Below are positions 1 through 9,214 of a stretch of DNA of 64,000 nt, piece by piece. The translations under genes and the position numbers were made by a program. Source of the DNA: UBA987 sp002292105 (GTDB taxonomy: Bacteria > Bacteroidota > Bacteroidia > NS11-12g > UBA9320); the NCBI GenBank assembly GCA_943846675.1, contig OX044357.1, positions 1,922,001 to 1,986,000 on the forward strand, in the 5' to 3' direction. The notes below the pieces were generated by a model. It was not told the DNA's origin. It did no database searches and saw only the letters and a program-made list of their open reading frames with translations. The number at the start of each line of letters is the position of its first letter. Positions within the stretch are counted from its first letter, which is position 1.

Positions 1-494
1 GGCTACCAATCCAATTTATTGGAAACGCCATTAGCACTGTGTTTCAACAACGTGCTGCGAAAGACTATAAAGAGACAGGGTCTTGTCGCAACATCTTTCT
101 AAAGACCTTTAAAACTTTAGGTGTTATATCCCTCGTCCCAGTTATAATTATTTTATCTTTTGGACCAACGTTGTTTAGCACCATATTTGGCGCGGAGTGG
201 TATGATGCAGGTAGATATGCGCAGGTTTTAATATTGCTATTTGCTGGCAAACTCATTGTAAGTCCGTTGTCCTATATGTTTTACATCTCTAAAAAGTTAA
301 AAGAAGATTTCTATTGGCACATCTGGATGCTTGTGTCAAATAGCGCCCTTTTTCTTATTCTGTTTCGATTAGATTGGGATGTTCGCAACATTCTCCTAAT
401 TTATGCAGTGAATTACACATTAATCTATTTGATATACCTCTTTAGGTCTTATCAATTTACAATCAGAAGTAGTGATACTCTCGAAACTCAATAA
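1..494 (+). CDS. Polysaccharide flippase (Wzx family), 3' part only
   Basis: The reading frame is open from position 3 and has no credible start inside the window, so this is the C-terminal 163 residues of a longer protein. The first visible residues (PIQFIGNAISTVFQQRA) resemble the conserved loop of Wzx/RfbX lipopolysaccharide exporters. About four hydrophobic segments follow, ending in a basic tail. Members of this family flip undecaprenyl-PP-linked repeat units across the inner membrane. The GTG at 39 is an internal codon, not the start. The gene overlaps the next one by 23 bp. The hisH-hisF-wbpG group just downstream matches the order seen in Pseudomonas O-antigen loci, which supports the call. 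Confidence 0.75.
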   Translation, partial: LPIQFIGNAISTVFQQRAAKDYKETGSCRNIFLKTFKTLGVISLVPVIIILSFGPTLFSTIFGAEWYDAGRYAQVLILLFAGKLIVSPLSYMFYISKKLKEDFYWHIWMLVSNSALFLILFRLDWDVRNILLIYAVNYTLIYLIYLFRSYQFTIRSSDTLETQ

Positions 495-1122
495 AACGCT
501 TTTACGCTTAGTTCCTAAGTTTATATTAAGGAGGTTACTTCATCGTTTAAAACGATTTCGTTTTTTAACTGAGACGCTTCAAACCCAAACACCAATATCA
601 TTCGACATGTTTTACAATCAAAAAGTGCGTGGACACTTTGAACATGTTTATTGGCCAGTGCATGGTTCGAGTACAGTCATTAATTATAAAAATATTTGTT
701 GTGGTATAGAAACTTCACCTGGATATAGTCCAGGAAATTACATTCAAGCCCTCGGTAAAATTTACATTGGCGATTATACCCAAATCGCACCAAATGTTGG
801 GATCATTACAGGGAATCACGATTTGACTGATAATCGAAAACACGTTATTAAAGAAGTACATATCGGCAAATACTGTTGGCTTGGTATGGGCGCGATCATC
901 TTGCCTGGCGTAATACTAGGGAATCATACTGTTGTCGCTGCTGGTAGTGTGGTTACAAAATCGTTTGAGGAGGGTTATTGCGTTATTGGCGGAAATCCCG
1001 CAAAAATTCTAAAGAATCTAGACCCTCAGACATGTCCGGCACATAAAAGCACACATCAATACAACGGATACATATCAAACATGGCTTTTGACGAGTTTCG
1101 AAAGAAGAATTTAAATGTCTGA
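472..1122 (+). CDS. Hexapeptide-repeat (LbH) acyltransferase
   Basis: This 216-residue protein has a basic N-terminus followed by a left-handed beta-helix of hexapeptide repeats, roughly residues 90-190, with the typical I-G-x-x-x-x and V-V-A-A-G-S-V-V turns and a closing GGNPAKIL motif. The GNHDLTD segment supplies the likely catalytic histidine. Such enzymes transfer acetyl groups from acetyl-CoA to a sugar in surface polysaccharide synthesis. The start is GTG at 472, inside the flippase gene, and the end overlaps hisH by 8 bp, so translation is probably coupled. Whether the acceptor is an amino or a hydroxyl group cannot be told from the sequence. Confidence 0.8.
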   Translation: MILSKLNKTLLRLVPKFILRRLLHRLKRFRFLTETLQTQTPISFDMFYNQKVRGHFEHVYWPVHGSSTVINYKNICCGIETSPGYSPGNYIQALGKIYIGDYTQIAPNVGIITGNHDLTDNRKHVIKEVHIGKYCWLGMGAIILPGVILGNHTVVAAGSVVTKSFEEGYCVIGGNPAKILKNLDPQTCPAHKSTHQYNGYISNMAFDEFRKKNLNV

Positions 1123-1744
1123 AATAGTTATTGTCAACTATGGAGCCGGCAACATTAGCTCGGTTAAGAATATGCTTAAAAAGGCAGGGGCGACGGATAT
1201 TTTAATTTCCTCTTCTGAGGCTGACATTAGGAAGGCTAATAAGCTTATTGTTCCAGGAGTAGGTCATTTTGATCATGGGATGAAACAATTACAGGCATCT
1301 GGGCTCATTCCTGTTTTAAATGACGAAGTACTAAACAACCATAAAACAGTACTTGGAATATGTCTAGGCGCGCAACTTTTCACAGATTCAAGTGAAGAAG
1401 GTACCTCTCCCGGTTTAGGCTGGGTAAAGGGTTCTACGGTAGCCTTCGATAAAACTCAAATACCTTTAAACCATAAAATTCCACATATGGGCTGGAATTC
1501 TGTTGAAATCAAGAACCAATGTCCAATTGACAAAGACCTGCCTAACGATTCTCGGTTTTACTTCGTTCACAGTTTTCATTTAAAGCTGACCAACCCGGAA
1601 GATGTTTGGATGACTTCAAATTACGGATATGACTTCACTGCTGCGTTTCATAGAGGCAACATTTATGGCTGCCAGTTTCACCCAGAAAAGAGTCACCGTT
1701 TTGGTTTAAAGATTATGGAAAATTTTGTGAATTTAGAATGCTAA
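1115..1744 (+). CDS. hisH: HisH-type glutamine amidotransferase subunit (polysaccharide paralogue)
   Basis: This is a class I glutamine amidotransferase of 209 residues. The nucleophile lies in GICLGAQL (Cys83), and the His-Glu pair is in GCQFHPEKS (His189, Glu191). It releases ammonia from glutamine for a partner synthase. It is usually annotated as imidazole glycerol phosphate synthase subunit HisH. No other histidine genes are present, and the neighbours are hisF, a WbpG homologue 3 kb downstream, and glycosyltransferases. The likely role is therefore to feed ammonia to the WbpG-type sugar amidotransferase, as the HisH2/HisF2 pair does in Pseudomonas O-antigen loci. It overlaps hisF by 7 bp. 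Confidence 0.9.
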   Translation: MSEIVIVNYGAGNISSVKNMLKKAGATDILISSSEADIRKANKLIVPGVGHFDHGMKQLQASGLIPVLNDEVLNNHKTVLGICLGAQLFTDSSEEGTSPGLGWVKGSTVAFDKTQIPLNHKIPHMGWNSVEIKNQCPIDKDLPNDSRFYFVHSFHLKLTNPEDVWMTSNYGYDFTAAFHRGNIYGCQFHPEKSHRFGLKIMENFVNLEC

Positions 1745-2484
1745 TTCGTAAACGCGTAATTCCAGTTCTTCTGATTCATAAAGGCGGTTTGTACAAATCT
1801 GTCAAATTTGGCAAATACAAATACGTTGGGGACCCAATTAACGCAGTTCGTATTTTTAATGACAAAGAAGTAGATGAACTTGTAATTCTGGACATTGACG
1901 CATCTAAGTCCAAACGAGGTCCAGCATTAGAACAAATCACAGAAATAGTAAGTGAGGCATTTATGCCTGTGGCATACGGGGGTGGAATTAACACAATAGA
2001 ACAAGCAAGTGCCCTCTTTTATAATGGTGTTGAAAAAGTGATTCTTAATTCAAGCATTTTGGTTAAGCCCGAGTTAATTACTCAGATTGCAGAACAATTT
2101 GGAAGCCAATCTATCATTGCTTCCATAGATTACAAAGCGAAGCGAATTGTTGGTGGGAACAAGGTATATTCACATGCAGATGTAAAACACCGCCAAACAG
2201 AGATTTTATCCTTTGTGAAATTGTGTGAAAAAATGGGAGCCGGAGAGATATTGCTAAATTGTGTTGACCGAGATGGCACCTATCAAGGATACGATTCGGT
2301 CACCTTAAAGCAAATTGCTGACGCTGTTTCAATTCCTGTAATTGCCTGTGGTGGAGCAAGTACCAAAGATGATTTCATAAAAGCGATGGAGCATAATGCT
2401 TCAGCAATGGCCGCAGGAAGTATGTTTGTTTTTCAACGGCCGAATCAAGCCGTGCTAATTAGTTATCAAAGTTTTAACGAATGA
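1738..2484 (+). CDS. hisF: HisF-type cyclase subunit (polysaccharide paralogue)
   Basis: A 248-residue TIM barrel homologous to the imidazole glycerol phosphate synthase cyclase. The DRDGTYQGYD and IACGGAS phosphate-binding loops are intact. The catalytic aspartate equivalent to Asp11 of true HisF is replaced: the usual IPCLDV reads IPVLLI, with Leu12 at that place. The second catalytic aspartate (Asp131 in ASIDYK) is kept. This fits a subunit that channels ammonia to a WbpG-type enzyme and does not make histidine precursors. The start is ATG inside hisH, and the stop overlaps the next gene by 4 bp. The link to acetamidino sugar synthesis is inferred from context and family knowledge. Confidence 0.88.
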   Translation: MLIRKRVIPVLLIHKGGLYKSVKFGKYKYVGDPINAVRIFNDKEVDELVILDIDASKSKRGPALEQITEIVSEAFMPVAYGGGINTIEQASALFYNGVEKVILNSSILVKPELITQIAEQFGSQSIIASIDYKAKRIVGGNKVYSHADVKHRQTEILSFVKLCEKMGAGEILLNCVDRDGTYQGYDSVTLKQIADAVSIPVIACGGASTKDDFIKAMEHNASAMAAGSMFVFQRPNQAVLISYQSFNE

Positions 2485-3425
2485 AACCACAAGTCAGTTT
2501 AGTAATTCCGCTATATAACGAAGAATCTGTTTTTCGTTCATTAATTACAAGAATAACTGCCGTTATAGAAAAAGCACCAATGAGCTGTGAAGTTGTTCTA
2601 ATTGACGACGGTAGTAGTGATGCTACACAAGAATTAATGACAGATCAAGCTAAGAAAGATACAAGGTTTCATTGTGTGTTTTTATCAAGAAATTTTGGAC
2701 ACCAAATTGCACTTTCTGCTGGAATGTCTAGGGCCTTAGGCAGTGAAGCTCTGTTTATTCTAGATGGAGACTTACAAGACCCACCTGAATTACTCGAGGA
2801 ATTTTACACTCATTTAAAAAACAGAAATGATGTTGTCTATGCCATTCGTAAAAAAAGAAAGGAATCATACTTAAAAAAATTGGCTTACTCTACTTTTTAT
2901 CGCTTTTTAGATAAAATAAGTTATGTCAAGATACCATTAGATAGTGGTGACTTTAGCATGATAAGCCGGCGAGTAACCGACATACTAGTCCAAATGCCTG
3001 AACAAAGTAGATACATTAGAGGCATGCGGTCATGGAGTGGTTTTAATCAAATAGGAGTCCCATATGAAAGAGATGCACGCGAAGAAGGAAACACAAAATA
3101 TGCGTTTAAACACCTGCTAAAACTGGCGTCTGAAGGGATTTTTAATTTTAGTGAATTCCCTATTCGATTTATTACGCGTTTAGGTGCGTTTAGTGTACTC
3201 ATCTCTATTGTTTACTTATTTACTGTATTGTACAAACGAATTGCGTACGATGCAGTTCCAGAAGGGTTTACCGCATTACTTATTGCAATTATCATGTTTT
3301 CAGGAGTAATCTTGATTTCAATTGGCATTATAGGGGAATACATTCTTAGAATATTTTTTCAATCCAAACAACGACCATTGTTTTTAATAGATAAAGAAAT
3401 TATAAATGGGGAAGAAACTAAGTAA
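2481..3425 (+). CDS. Polyprenyl-phosphate glycosyltransferase, GT2 (GtrB/DPM1-like)
   Basis: The N-terminal GT2 domain (residues about 5-230) has the nucleotide-binding DDGSSD motif and the LDGDLQDPPE signature of the DPM1/GtrB/ArnC group. Two membrane segments follow near residues 235-255 and 265-290. These enzymes charge undecaprenyl phosphate with a single sugar on the cytoplasmic face. The next gene encodes a large membrane protein that could use such a lipid-linked sugar in the periplasm, so the two may form a side-branch decoration module. The length of 314 residues is normal. It starts on the hisF stop (ATGA overlap) and overlaps the following gene by 20 bp. Confidence 0.85.
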   Translation: MKPQVSLVIPLYNEESVFRSLITRITAVIEKAPMSCEVVLIDDGSSDATQELMTDQAKKDTRFHCVFLSRNFGHQIALSAGMSRALGSEALFILDGDLQDPPELLEEFYTHLKNRNDVVYAIRKKRKESYLKKLAYSTFYRFLDKISYVKIPLDSGDFSMISRRVTDILVQMPEQSRYIRGMRSWSGFNQIGVPYERDAREEGNTKYAFKHLLKLASEGIFNFSEFPIRFITRLGAFSVLISIVYLFTVLYKRIAYDAVPEGFTALLIAIIMFSGVILISIGIIGEYILRIFFQSKQRPLFLIDKEIINGEETK

Positions 3426-4977
3426 TCCGAGTATAGTCGCCATACTTTTTTTTGGCATCGTTGCATGTTTTTCATGGTTTGCTAATCAAAATGGAACTGC
3501 GCTACCTACGGGAGACTCAGGCTCCATGATCATTAGTTCAAGAGCATTACATGCTGATGGCGAGTATGCTTGGCCAACCTATGATTTAACAAGTAAAGGA
3601 AAATTAGAAACTACGCAATTTGAACCAAATACTGTTTGGCCACCTGCATGTGCTACTTTGATAGTTGCATTACAAAAAATAGGGTTTGCCGAAGTTTCTG
3701 CCGTTAGAATATTTGTTGCATTCTTTGCTGGATTGACTCTAGCCCTGGTTTTTTTACTCTCATTCAAAATCACTCGACTTAAGTGGCTTAGTATTTTTAT
3801 AACCGTGTCGATGTCCTTAATGTGGAATAGCTATTACTGGATAATCCATAGTTTTATGCCAGAAAGTTTGTATATCTCATTTACTATTCTGGTTAGTCTC
3901 GCAGCTATGAGACTGTTGGAAAAACTGAAAGATGGTAAGGCTAAAATTCATCATTTTGTAGCGTTAGGCGTCCTAACAGGATTGACATATCACATAAAAA
4001 GTGCCGCACCCGCATTTATACTGTCAATTGTACTTTCATTATATATTCTAAATCGTTTTAAAGATTTTAAAATATCTATATCACAAGGAATCACGTTTCT
4101 TGCTTCAATTGCACTTACAGCCTTACCGTGGTTCATACGCAATCTAATGATTGGCACAATCGGCGGCTCTGGTGCAGCTTCACAAACACCTTTGCGTGAT
4201 TCAGTTTTCTCTCTATTACGTTTATTCGTACCGCGTCATGGAAGCTATTTTGAAAATAAACTGACTATAATATTTGCGTTGCTTTTAATCAGTATGTTAG
4301 GCCTACTCGTCATTATATCCGTGGGCAAATCCTACCATAAAGTTTTTCAGAAATCTTATTTACAAAATTTATTACGCACTACTAGCGGTAAACCCCACAA
4401 GGTTATTCCAATCGTTTATTCCATAAGTTTTGTGGCGGTTATCTTTTTTGCAATTTACATTGTACCTAAAGCAAGCCATATAGAAACGCGCTATTGGATG
4501 GAAATATACCCGTTCGCAGTACCTGTTATTTTTGGTGCTTTTATAAAATTATCAGAAAGAAAAAAACCACTTGTTCAGCTAATTACTAAAGCATGTATGT
4601 TTGGCATATTAGGGATTGTAGTCGTATCTAATGTTTTAGAAATAAAAAGGAACTCAAGTAAACAATGGACTTTGTTAAAATCGGAAGAAGCACAAGCTCA
4701 GTTTCGATCTGAGTTATGTTCTAAATTAAAGGCTACTAGTGTTGTCAGGTATACCACCAACTACGGAAACCAGTTATTCGCCGATACCGGACTCTCCTAC
4801 TGGGACGTTCGGGATTCCACGGAGCAAATAGAATCGCAGACAAATATCTATATAGACTTTGACGTTGATCAAAACAAAACGTTGAGTTTAGGAAGCATTG
4901 AGCCACAAATACCCGTTGATTATTCTTTCCAATTTCAAATCGGCGACTACAAAATCTATAGGCGACAAAATCAATAA
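3406..4977 (+). CDS. Multispanning glycosyltransferase, GT39/ArnT-like (GT-C fold)
   Basis: This 523-residue integral membrane protein has around ten hydrophobic segments and a periplasmic C-terminal tail. The first loop after membrane segment 1 contains TGDSGSM, the acidic loop position that holds the catalytic aspartate in GT-C enzymes such as PMT and ArnT. It is probably a lipid-phosphate-sugar-dependent transferase acting in the periplasm on the repeat unit, using the product of the GT2 gene it overlaps. No family-specific motif beyond this could be verified by eye, so the exact GT family is open. It is followed by a 13-bp gap and a methyltransferase gene. Confidence 0.6.
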   Translation: MGKKLSNPSIVAILFFGIVACFSWFANQNGTALPTGDSGSMIISSRALHADGEYAWPTYDLTSKGKLETTQFEPNTVWPPACATLIVALQKIGFAEVSAVRIFVAFFAGLTLALVFLLSFKITRLKWLSIFITVSMSLMWNSYYWIIHSFMPESLYISFTILVSLAAMRLLEKLKDGKAKIHHFVALGVLTGLTYHIKSAAPAFILSIVLSLYILNRFKDFKISISQGITFLASIALTALPWFIRNLMIGTIGGSGAASQTPLRDSVFSLLRLFVPRHGSYFENKLTIIFALLLISMLGLLVIISVGKSYHKVFQKSYLQNLLRTTSGKPHKVIPIVYSISFVAVIFFAIYIVPKASHIETRYWMEIYPFAVPVIFGAFIKLSERKKPLVQLITKACMFGILGIVVVSNVLEIKRNSSKQWTLLKSEEAQAQFRSELCSKLKATSVVRYTTNYGNQLFADTGLSYWDVRDSTEQIESQTNIYIDFDVDQNKTLSLGSIEPQIPVDYSFQFQIGDYKIYRRQNQ

Positions 4978-4990
4978 TTAAAGATCATAC

Positions 4991-5659
4991 ATGAAAATCG
5001 GTCCAATTGATACCTCTCGAAGCATAACATCATATGCCAAAGTACAGCATTTTATCAGTTCGTTGATTCGCTCCAATAAGATGTTTGTTAGTAAGAAAAA
5101 CGTAAAGAACAAACATTTACTAAATGTGGGTTGCGGGCCACACGTCCATGACAATTTTATAAACCTTGATTATTATTGGATGCCTCATATTGATATCTGC
5201 TGGGATATAACGAGACTTCCTTATCCCATTGAATCTAACCACATTGAAGGTCTTTACTCTGAACATTGTTTAGAACATATTTCCCTCAATGATTTTACCC
5301 TTAATGTGAAGGAGTTTTATAGAATACTAAAACCAGGTGCTTCTTTAAGATTGGTTGTACCCGATGGTGAGTTATACATGCGGATATATGTCCAAAAACT
5401 TAAAGGTGAGTCAGTTACTATGCCGTATGAAGAGGGTTACATCTCTCCTATGGCTCGAATAAATGGTTTATTTCGAAAATACGGTCATCAATTTATAGCC
5501 GACTTTGAAACTTTTGAAAAGGTTTTAAGAGACGCTGGTTTTGAGGATGTAAAAAAGGAAACGTACAGGAATGGAAGAAATGATCAATTACTAATAGATA
5601 CTGACTGGCGTGAATTGGAATCTTTATACGTTGAAGCAACCAAACCACCTAAGAACTAA
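4991..5659 (+). CDS. SAM-dependent class I methyltransferase
   Basis: A 222-residue protein with motif I in LLNVGCGPH (near residues 43-51), an acidic residue after strand 2 (NLDYY), and EHCLEHIS followed by the KEFYRILKPGASLRLVVPDG block typical of Methyltransf_11-like enzymes. It uses S-adenosylmethionine. Within this locus the substrate is probably a sugar hydroxyl or carboxylate of the repeat unit, but the sequence does not say which. The short intergenic gaps on both sides suggest it belongs to the same transcript. Confidence 0.75.
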   Translation: MKIGPIDTSRSITSYAKVQHFISSLIRSNKMFVSKKNVKNKHLLNVGCGPHVHDNFINLDYYWMPHIDICWDITRLPYPIESNHIEGLYSEHCLEHISLNDFTLNVKEFYRILKPGASLRLVVPDGELYMRIYVQKLKGESVTMPYEEGYISPMARINGLFRKYGHQFIADFETFEKVLRDAGFEDVKKETYRNGRNDQLLIDTDWRELESLYVEATKPPKN

Positions 5660-5677
5660 GATAAAACTACGAAATCG

Positions 5678-6826
5678 ATGAAACCCTCGAGTTATAAGCA
5701 GTGTGCGTTGTCTGTGATGGACAATATATCGGATCCAAATATTTCATTCGATGATAAAGGCATAAGCAACTATTACCATGAATATGTTCAAGCCGAAAAA
5801 GAACAAGGTTTAGTTGGCGATCCAGGTAGACAAAAGCAACTCGAATGGGCTGCTAAAATAAAATCAAGACCAGGTAAAAATGGATATGACTGCATTTTAG
5901 GCCTTAGCGGTGGGGCAGACAGTACCTATATAGCCTATTTGGCTAAAGATTTAGGTTTGAATCCACTACTGGTTCATTTTGACTATGGTTGGAATACTGA
6001 AATTGCTACAATTAATGTAGAAAACGCAGTAAAATATTCTGGATTTGACCTCTATACGGTTGTTATGGATTGGGAAGAATTCAGGTCGTTGCAGCGTTCA
6101 TACTTTAAAGCATCCGTTTTAGATTTAGATGTACCTGCAGACCATATGATATTTGGTGCTTTGTTCGAAACCGCCAAAAAGTTTAATATTAAATACGTGC
6201 TGAGCGGTAACAATGTTTGGACAGAGCATACCTTACCTAAAGCTTGGAATTACAACAAATTCGATCTTGTAAATCTGAGGAACATTCACAAAACATTTGA
6301 GAACACACCTTTGAAGCATTTACCTGCATTAGGCCTATGGCAGTATGCCTATTATCAGCTTGTGTTAAATGTTGAGCGTGTTAACTTCTTAAATTGGCAA
6401 GAGTTCAAGAGGGTTGATATCCTAAAAGTTATTGAAAAGGAATTGGGATGGAAAAATTATGGAGGAAAACATCAAGAGTCTGTGTTTACAAGATTTTATC
6501 AAGGATATATCTTACCAAATAAGTTCCAAATCGATAAACGCAAAGCTCACTTATCTAATCTAATATTTGCAGGTCAACTTAGTAAGGAAGAAGCTTTGGC
6601 CGAATTAGCCAAACCAGCATACGATGAGAATCTAATGAAACAAGATTATGAGTTTGTCGCAAAAAAACTTGGATTTAGTCTTGATGAGTTCAAGCAAGTT
6701 CTGACACAGCCCAATGTCGATCATGGTCATTATGGTACGGATGTTAATCAGCGCGCCCGCTACTTTAAAATAATGACTGCGACAAGACCGATAACCAAAT
6801 TCCTTAAAGCCCTTCTCAAAAGATAA
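5678..6826 (+). CDS. wbpG: N-acetyl sugar amidotransferase, WbpG-like
   Basis: A PP-loop ATP pyrophosphatase of 382 residues with the nucleotide-binding SGGADST motif at residues 77-83. It resembles WbpG/LfnC-type enzymes, which activate an N-acetyl group with ATP and replace its oxygen with ammonia to give an acetamidino group, working with HisH and HisF paralogues. Both partners are encoded at 1115-2484. The usual N-terminal CxxCVMD...GVCNxC zinc knuckle is degraded here: Cys9 is kept, but Ser12, Ser30 and Tyr33 occupy the other three positions. The protein is otherwise full length. It is followed after 1 bp by a 2-epimerase gene. Confidence 0.85.
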   Translation: MKPSSYKQCALSVMDNISDPNISFDDKGISNYYHEYVQAEKEQGLVGDPGRQKQLEWAAKIKSRPGKNGYDCILGLSGGADSTYIAYLAKDLGLNPLLVHFDYGWNTEIATINVENAVKYSGFDLYTVVMDWEEFRSLQRSYFKASVLDLDVPADHMIFGALFETAKKFNIKYVLSGNNVWTEHTLPKAWNYNKFDLVNLRNIHKTFENTPLKHLPALGLWQYAYYQLVLNVERVNFLNWQEFKRVDILKVIEKELGWKNYGGKHQESVFTRFYQGYILPNKFQIDKRKAHLSNLIFAGQLSKEEALAELAKPAYDENLMKQDYEFVAKKLGFSLDEFKQVLTQPNVDHGHYGTDVNQRARYFKIMTATRPITKFLKALLKR

Positions 6827-6827
6827 T

Positions 6828-7883
6828 ATGATACTTACCATATTAGGAGCACGCCCTCAATTCATTAAAGCAGCTGCCTTATCAAATTCTTTTCGGGAAA
6901 TAGGCCTAGAAGAGCGAATTATTCATACAGGTCAACATTACGATCGCAATATGAGCGATGTTTTCTTCGAAGAGCTTGGGATTCCTGGTGTTTATAAAAA
7001 CCTTCAGATTGGGTCTGGGAGCCATGGTGCTCAAACAGGCCAAATGCTTAAGGAAGTTGAAGATGAAATATTCGAAATAGGAGATTCCCTTAAAGCTTTA
7101 GTAGTTTTTGGAGACACCAATAGCACAATTGCTGGCGCATTAGCAGCAGCTAAACTTCACGTCCCAATTGTTCATGTAGAAGCTGGACTAAGAAGTTACA
7201 ATCGTAAAATGCCTGAGGAAGTGAATCGCGTTTTGACTGACCATTTGTCGAACTTTTTGTTCTGTTCAAGTAGTGTTGGTGTTGAGAATCTAAAGAAAGA
7301 AGGTATCACAAGAGGTGTTCATGATGTCGGTGATATCATGCAAGACTCTGTAAATATGTTTTTGCCGTTTGCTAAAGAGCCGGCAGATGAGGTGATTAAA
7401 CAAGTTGTAAAGCAGCCGTTTAATTTGATGACTGTTCATCGACCTGCGAATACGGATGATGGTCAAAAATTACAAGGTATTCTTGACGGAATTGGGAATA
7501 CCAAAGTTATAACAATTTGGCCTGTGCACCCTAGGAACAACAGCCAAATAAGTAAGTTAAACGTTCCAAAAAATATTGTATTAACTGAGCCGTTGTCATA
7601 TTTTGAAATGTTATACTGTTTAAATAAGGCGTCTCAAATACTCACTGATTCAGGTGGGTTACAAAAAGAAGCATATTGGCTTAAAACACCGTGTATCACG
7701 ATTCGTCCTCAAACAGAATGGATTGAAACGTTACACAACAATTGGAATCAATTGTGTGAACCAAACCCAAAAGCTATAGAAACCAGTGTTGCTAAAGTAC
7801 CAACACTTGCAAGTTGGACTACTTTATATGGTAATGGGGATGCAGGAAATAAAATTGCATCTACGCTTCAACAAGAGCTTTGA
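6828..7883 (+). CDS. wecB: Non-hydrolysing UDP-sugar 2-epimerase (WbpI/WecB family)
   Basis: A 351-residue GT-B-fold epimerase. It starts with ILGARPQFIKAA, the variant typical of WbpI/WlbD-type enzymes (plain WecB usually has GTRPEAIK). VFGDTNST, VHVEAGLRS and PEEVNR carry the expected acidic catalytic residues. WecB converts UDP-GlcNAc to UDP-ManNAc, and WbpI epimerises the 2,3-diacetamido glucuronate derivative to the manno form. The neighbouring WbpG/HisH/HisF genes favour the second reaction, but the motif alone does not prove it. The stop overlaps the next TTG start by 4 bp. Confidence 0.85.
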   Translation: MILTILGARPQFIKAAALSNSFREIGLEERIIHTGQHYDRNMSDVFFEELGIPGVYKNLQIGSGSHGAQTGQMLKEVEDEIFEIGDSLKALVVFGDTNSTIAGALAAAKLHVPIVHVEAGLRSYNRKMPEEVNRVLTDHLSNFLFCSSSVGVENLKKEGITRGVHDVGDIMQDSVNMFLPFAKEPADEVIKQVVKQPFNLMTVHRPANTDDGQKLQGILDGIGNTKVITIWPVHPRNNSQISKLNVPKNIVLTEPLSYFEMLYCLNKASQILTDSGGLQKEAYWLKTPCITIRPQTEWIETLHNNWNQLCEPNPKAIETSVAKVPTLASWTTLYGNGDAGNKIASTLQQEL

Positions 7884-9214
7884 AAATTTTGATGCTTTGC
7901 CTTGAGTTTCCACCAGTAAATACGACTGGTAATTACCGTTCAGCAGGATTTGCAATGGCTTTTTCCAAATCAGGTCACGATGTCGAAGTAATAACAACTA
8001 CCGTTGAATCTGGTTTAGAAACGTTTAATAAGGGTGTCGATGATACTTTATTAGCCGGTCTCGAAAGTATAAAGGTTCACAGGTATCCCATAAAATCTAT
8101 ATCAAAATTTTTCTCCCAAGGCATAGGCAATGCTATTCGTATTTGGTGGAACAGTACAGATAGTATTGATAAAAGATGGTATTACGGAAAAAATAAGAGG
8201 CGCATGCAAGAGGTTGTTAAGCGCTTTAAACCAGATGTCCTTTATGTATCCTTACCTCCATTTAGTATTGCTCGTGTAGCGATCGACTTGAAATCACAAC
8301 ATAGTTTGCCTCTTATAACAGATATGCGTGATGCATGGTCTCTATGGGCTACTTCACCATATTCGACCCGGTATCATTACAAAAAGGTAAAACGTTTAGA
8401 ACGCGCTCTATTTAACGCCTCTGACGCCATATTAGGGGTTACTCAACAATTAGTTGATGATTTCAAAACACAGCATCCATCTATTATAGAAAACAAATTT
8501 CATGTTGTGTTTAATGGTTACGATAAAAACAATGTCCAAATAAAAACTGAGGAGAAACACCCTGTTGTGCCTCCAACATTTACCATTGGATACGTTGGCA
8601 GTTTTTATTATGATCCTGGGTCCGACGCTTCAATGGCATCAGCTTGGCATAAAAGATCTGGGCTAAAGAAATTTTGGTTCTCCCCACGGAAAGAGTTTTG
8701 GGAATACAGAAGCCCTCATTTTTTTTTGAAGGCAATGGCATTGCACAATCAGAAATTCCCAGACCATAAAATACGATTTGAATTTGTTGGAAAAATCCCG
8801 TACTGGCTAGAACCAATGCTTAACAACTTAGGAGTAACAAGTGATTTCAAGGCACATGGGTTTAAAAGCAAAGAAGAAGTGTTGAGAATACAACATACAT
8901 GGGACGGAATCTTGGCCACAAGTGAAAAAATAGAAGACAGACCACATTTCTGTCTTCCTTCGAAGATTTTTGATGCCATTGAATCTGGCAAGCGCATTAT
9001 AGCATTCGTCACTCAGGGAGCACAAATGGATTTTCTAAAACAATATAAACAAGCCGTATTTTTTAGTCCAGATGATGTAGAAGAGAATTCTGTATATCTG
9101 CATGATTTAACCAATTCTGAAAATTCGTTTACCGTTACTCCTCTGCAGTCAGAGTTCTTTCGCGAGGAACAGAGTAAAAAATTGATAACTATCCTTGAAC
9201 AAGAAGTTAAATAA
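7880..9214 (+). CDS. Glycosyltransferase family 4
   Basis: A 444-residue GT-B glycosyltransferase. The N-terminal half begins with an FPPVNTTGNYRSAG segment typical of GT4 acceptor domains. The C-terminal Rossmann half contains TIGYVGSFY and a donor-site region around PSKIFDAIESGKRIIAF. The predicted product is cytoplasmic or peripherally membrane-bound and adds one sugar to the lipid-linked repeat unit. The start is TTG overlapping the epimerase stop. The last 20 bp overlap the start of the lipoprotein gene that follows. Confidence 0.78.
   Translation: MKILMLCLEFPPVNTTGNYRSAGFAMAFSKSGHDVEVITTTVESGLETFNKGVDDTLLAGLESIKVHRYPIKSISKFFSQGIGNAIRIWWNSTDSIDKRWYYGKNKRRMQEVVKRFKPDVLYVSLPPFSIARVAIDLKSQHSLPLITDMRDAWSLWATSPYSTRYHYKKVKRLERALFNASDAILGVTQQLVDDFKTQHPSIIENKFHVVFNGYDKNNVQIKTEEKHPVVPPTFTIGYVGSFYYDPGSDASMASAWHKRSGLKKFWFSPRKEFWEYRSPHFFLKAMALHNQKFPDHKIRFEFVGKIPYWLEPMLNNLGVTSDFKAHGFKSKEEVLRIQHTWDGILATSEKIEDRPHFCLPSKIFDAIESGKRIIAFVTQGAQMDFLKQYKQAVFFSPDDVEENSVYLHDLTNSENSFTVTPLQSEFFREEQSKKLITILEQEVK

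Noticed and set aside
1115..2484. Histidine biosynthesis genes
   Set aside because: There are no other his genes, HisF lacks the catalytic Asp11 equivalent, and the context is polysaccharide synthesis with a WbpG homologue.
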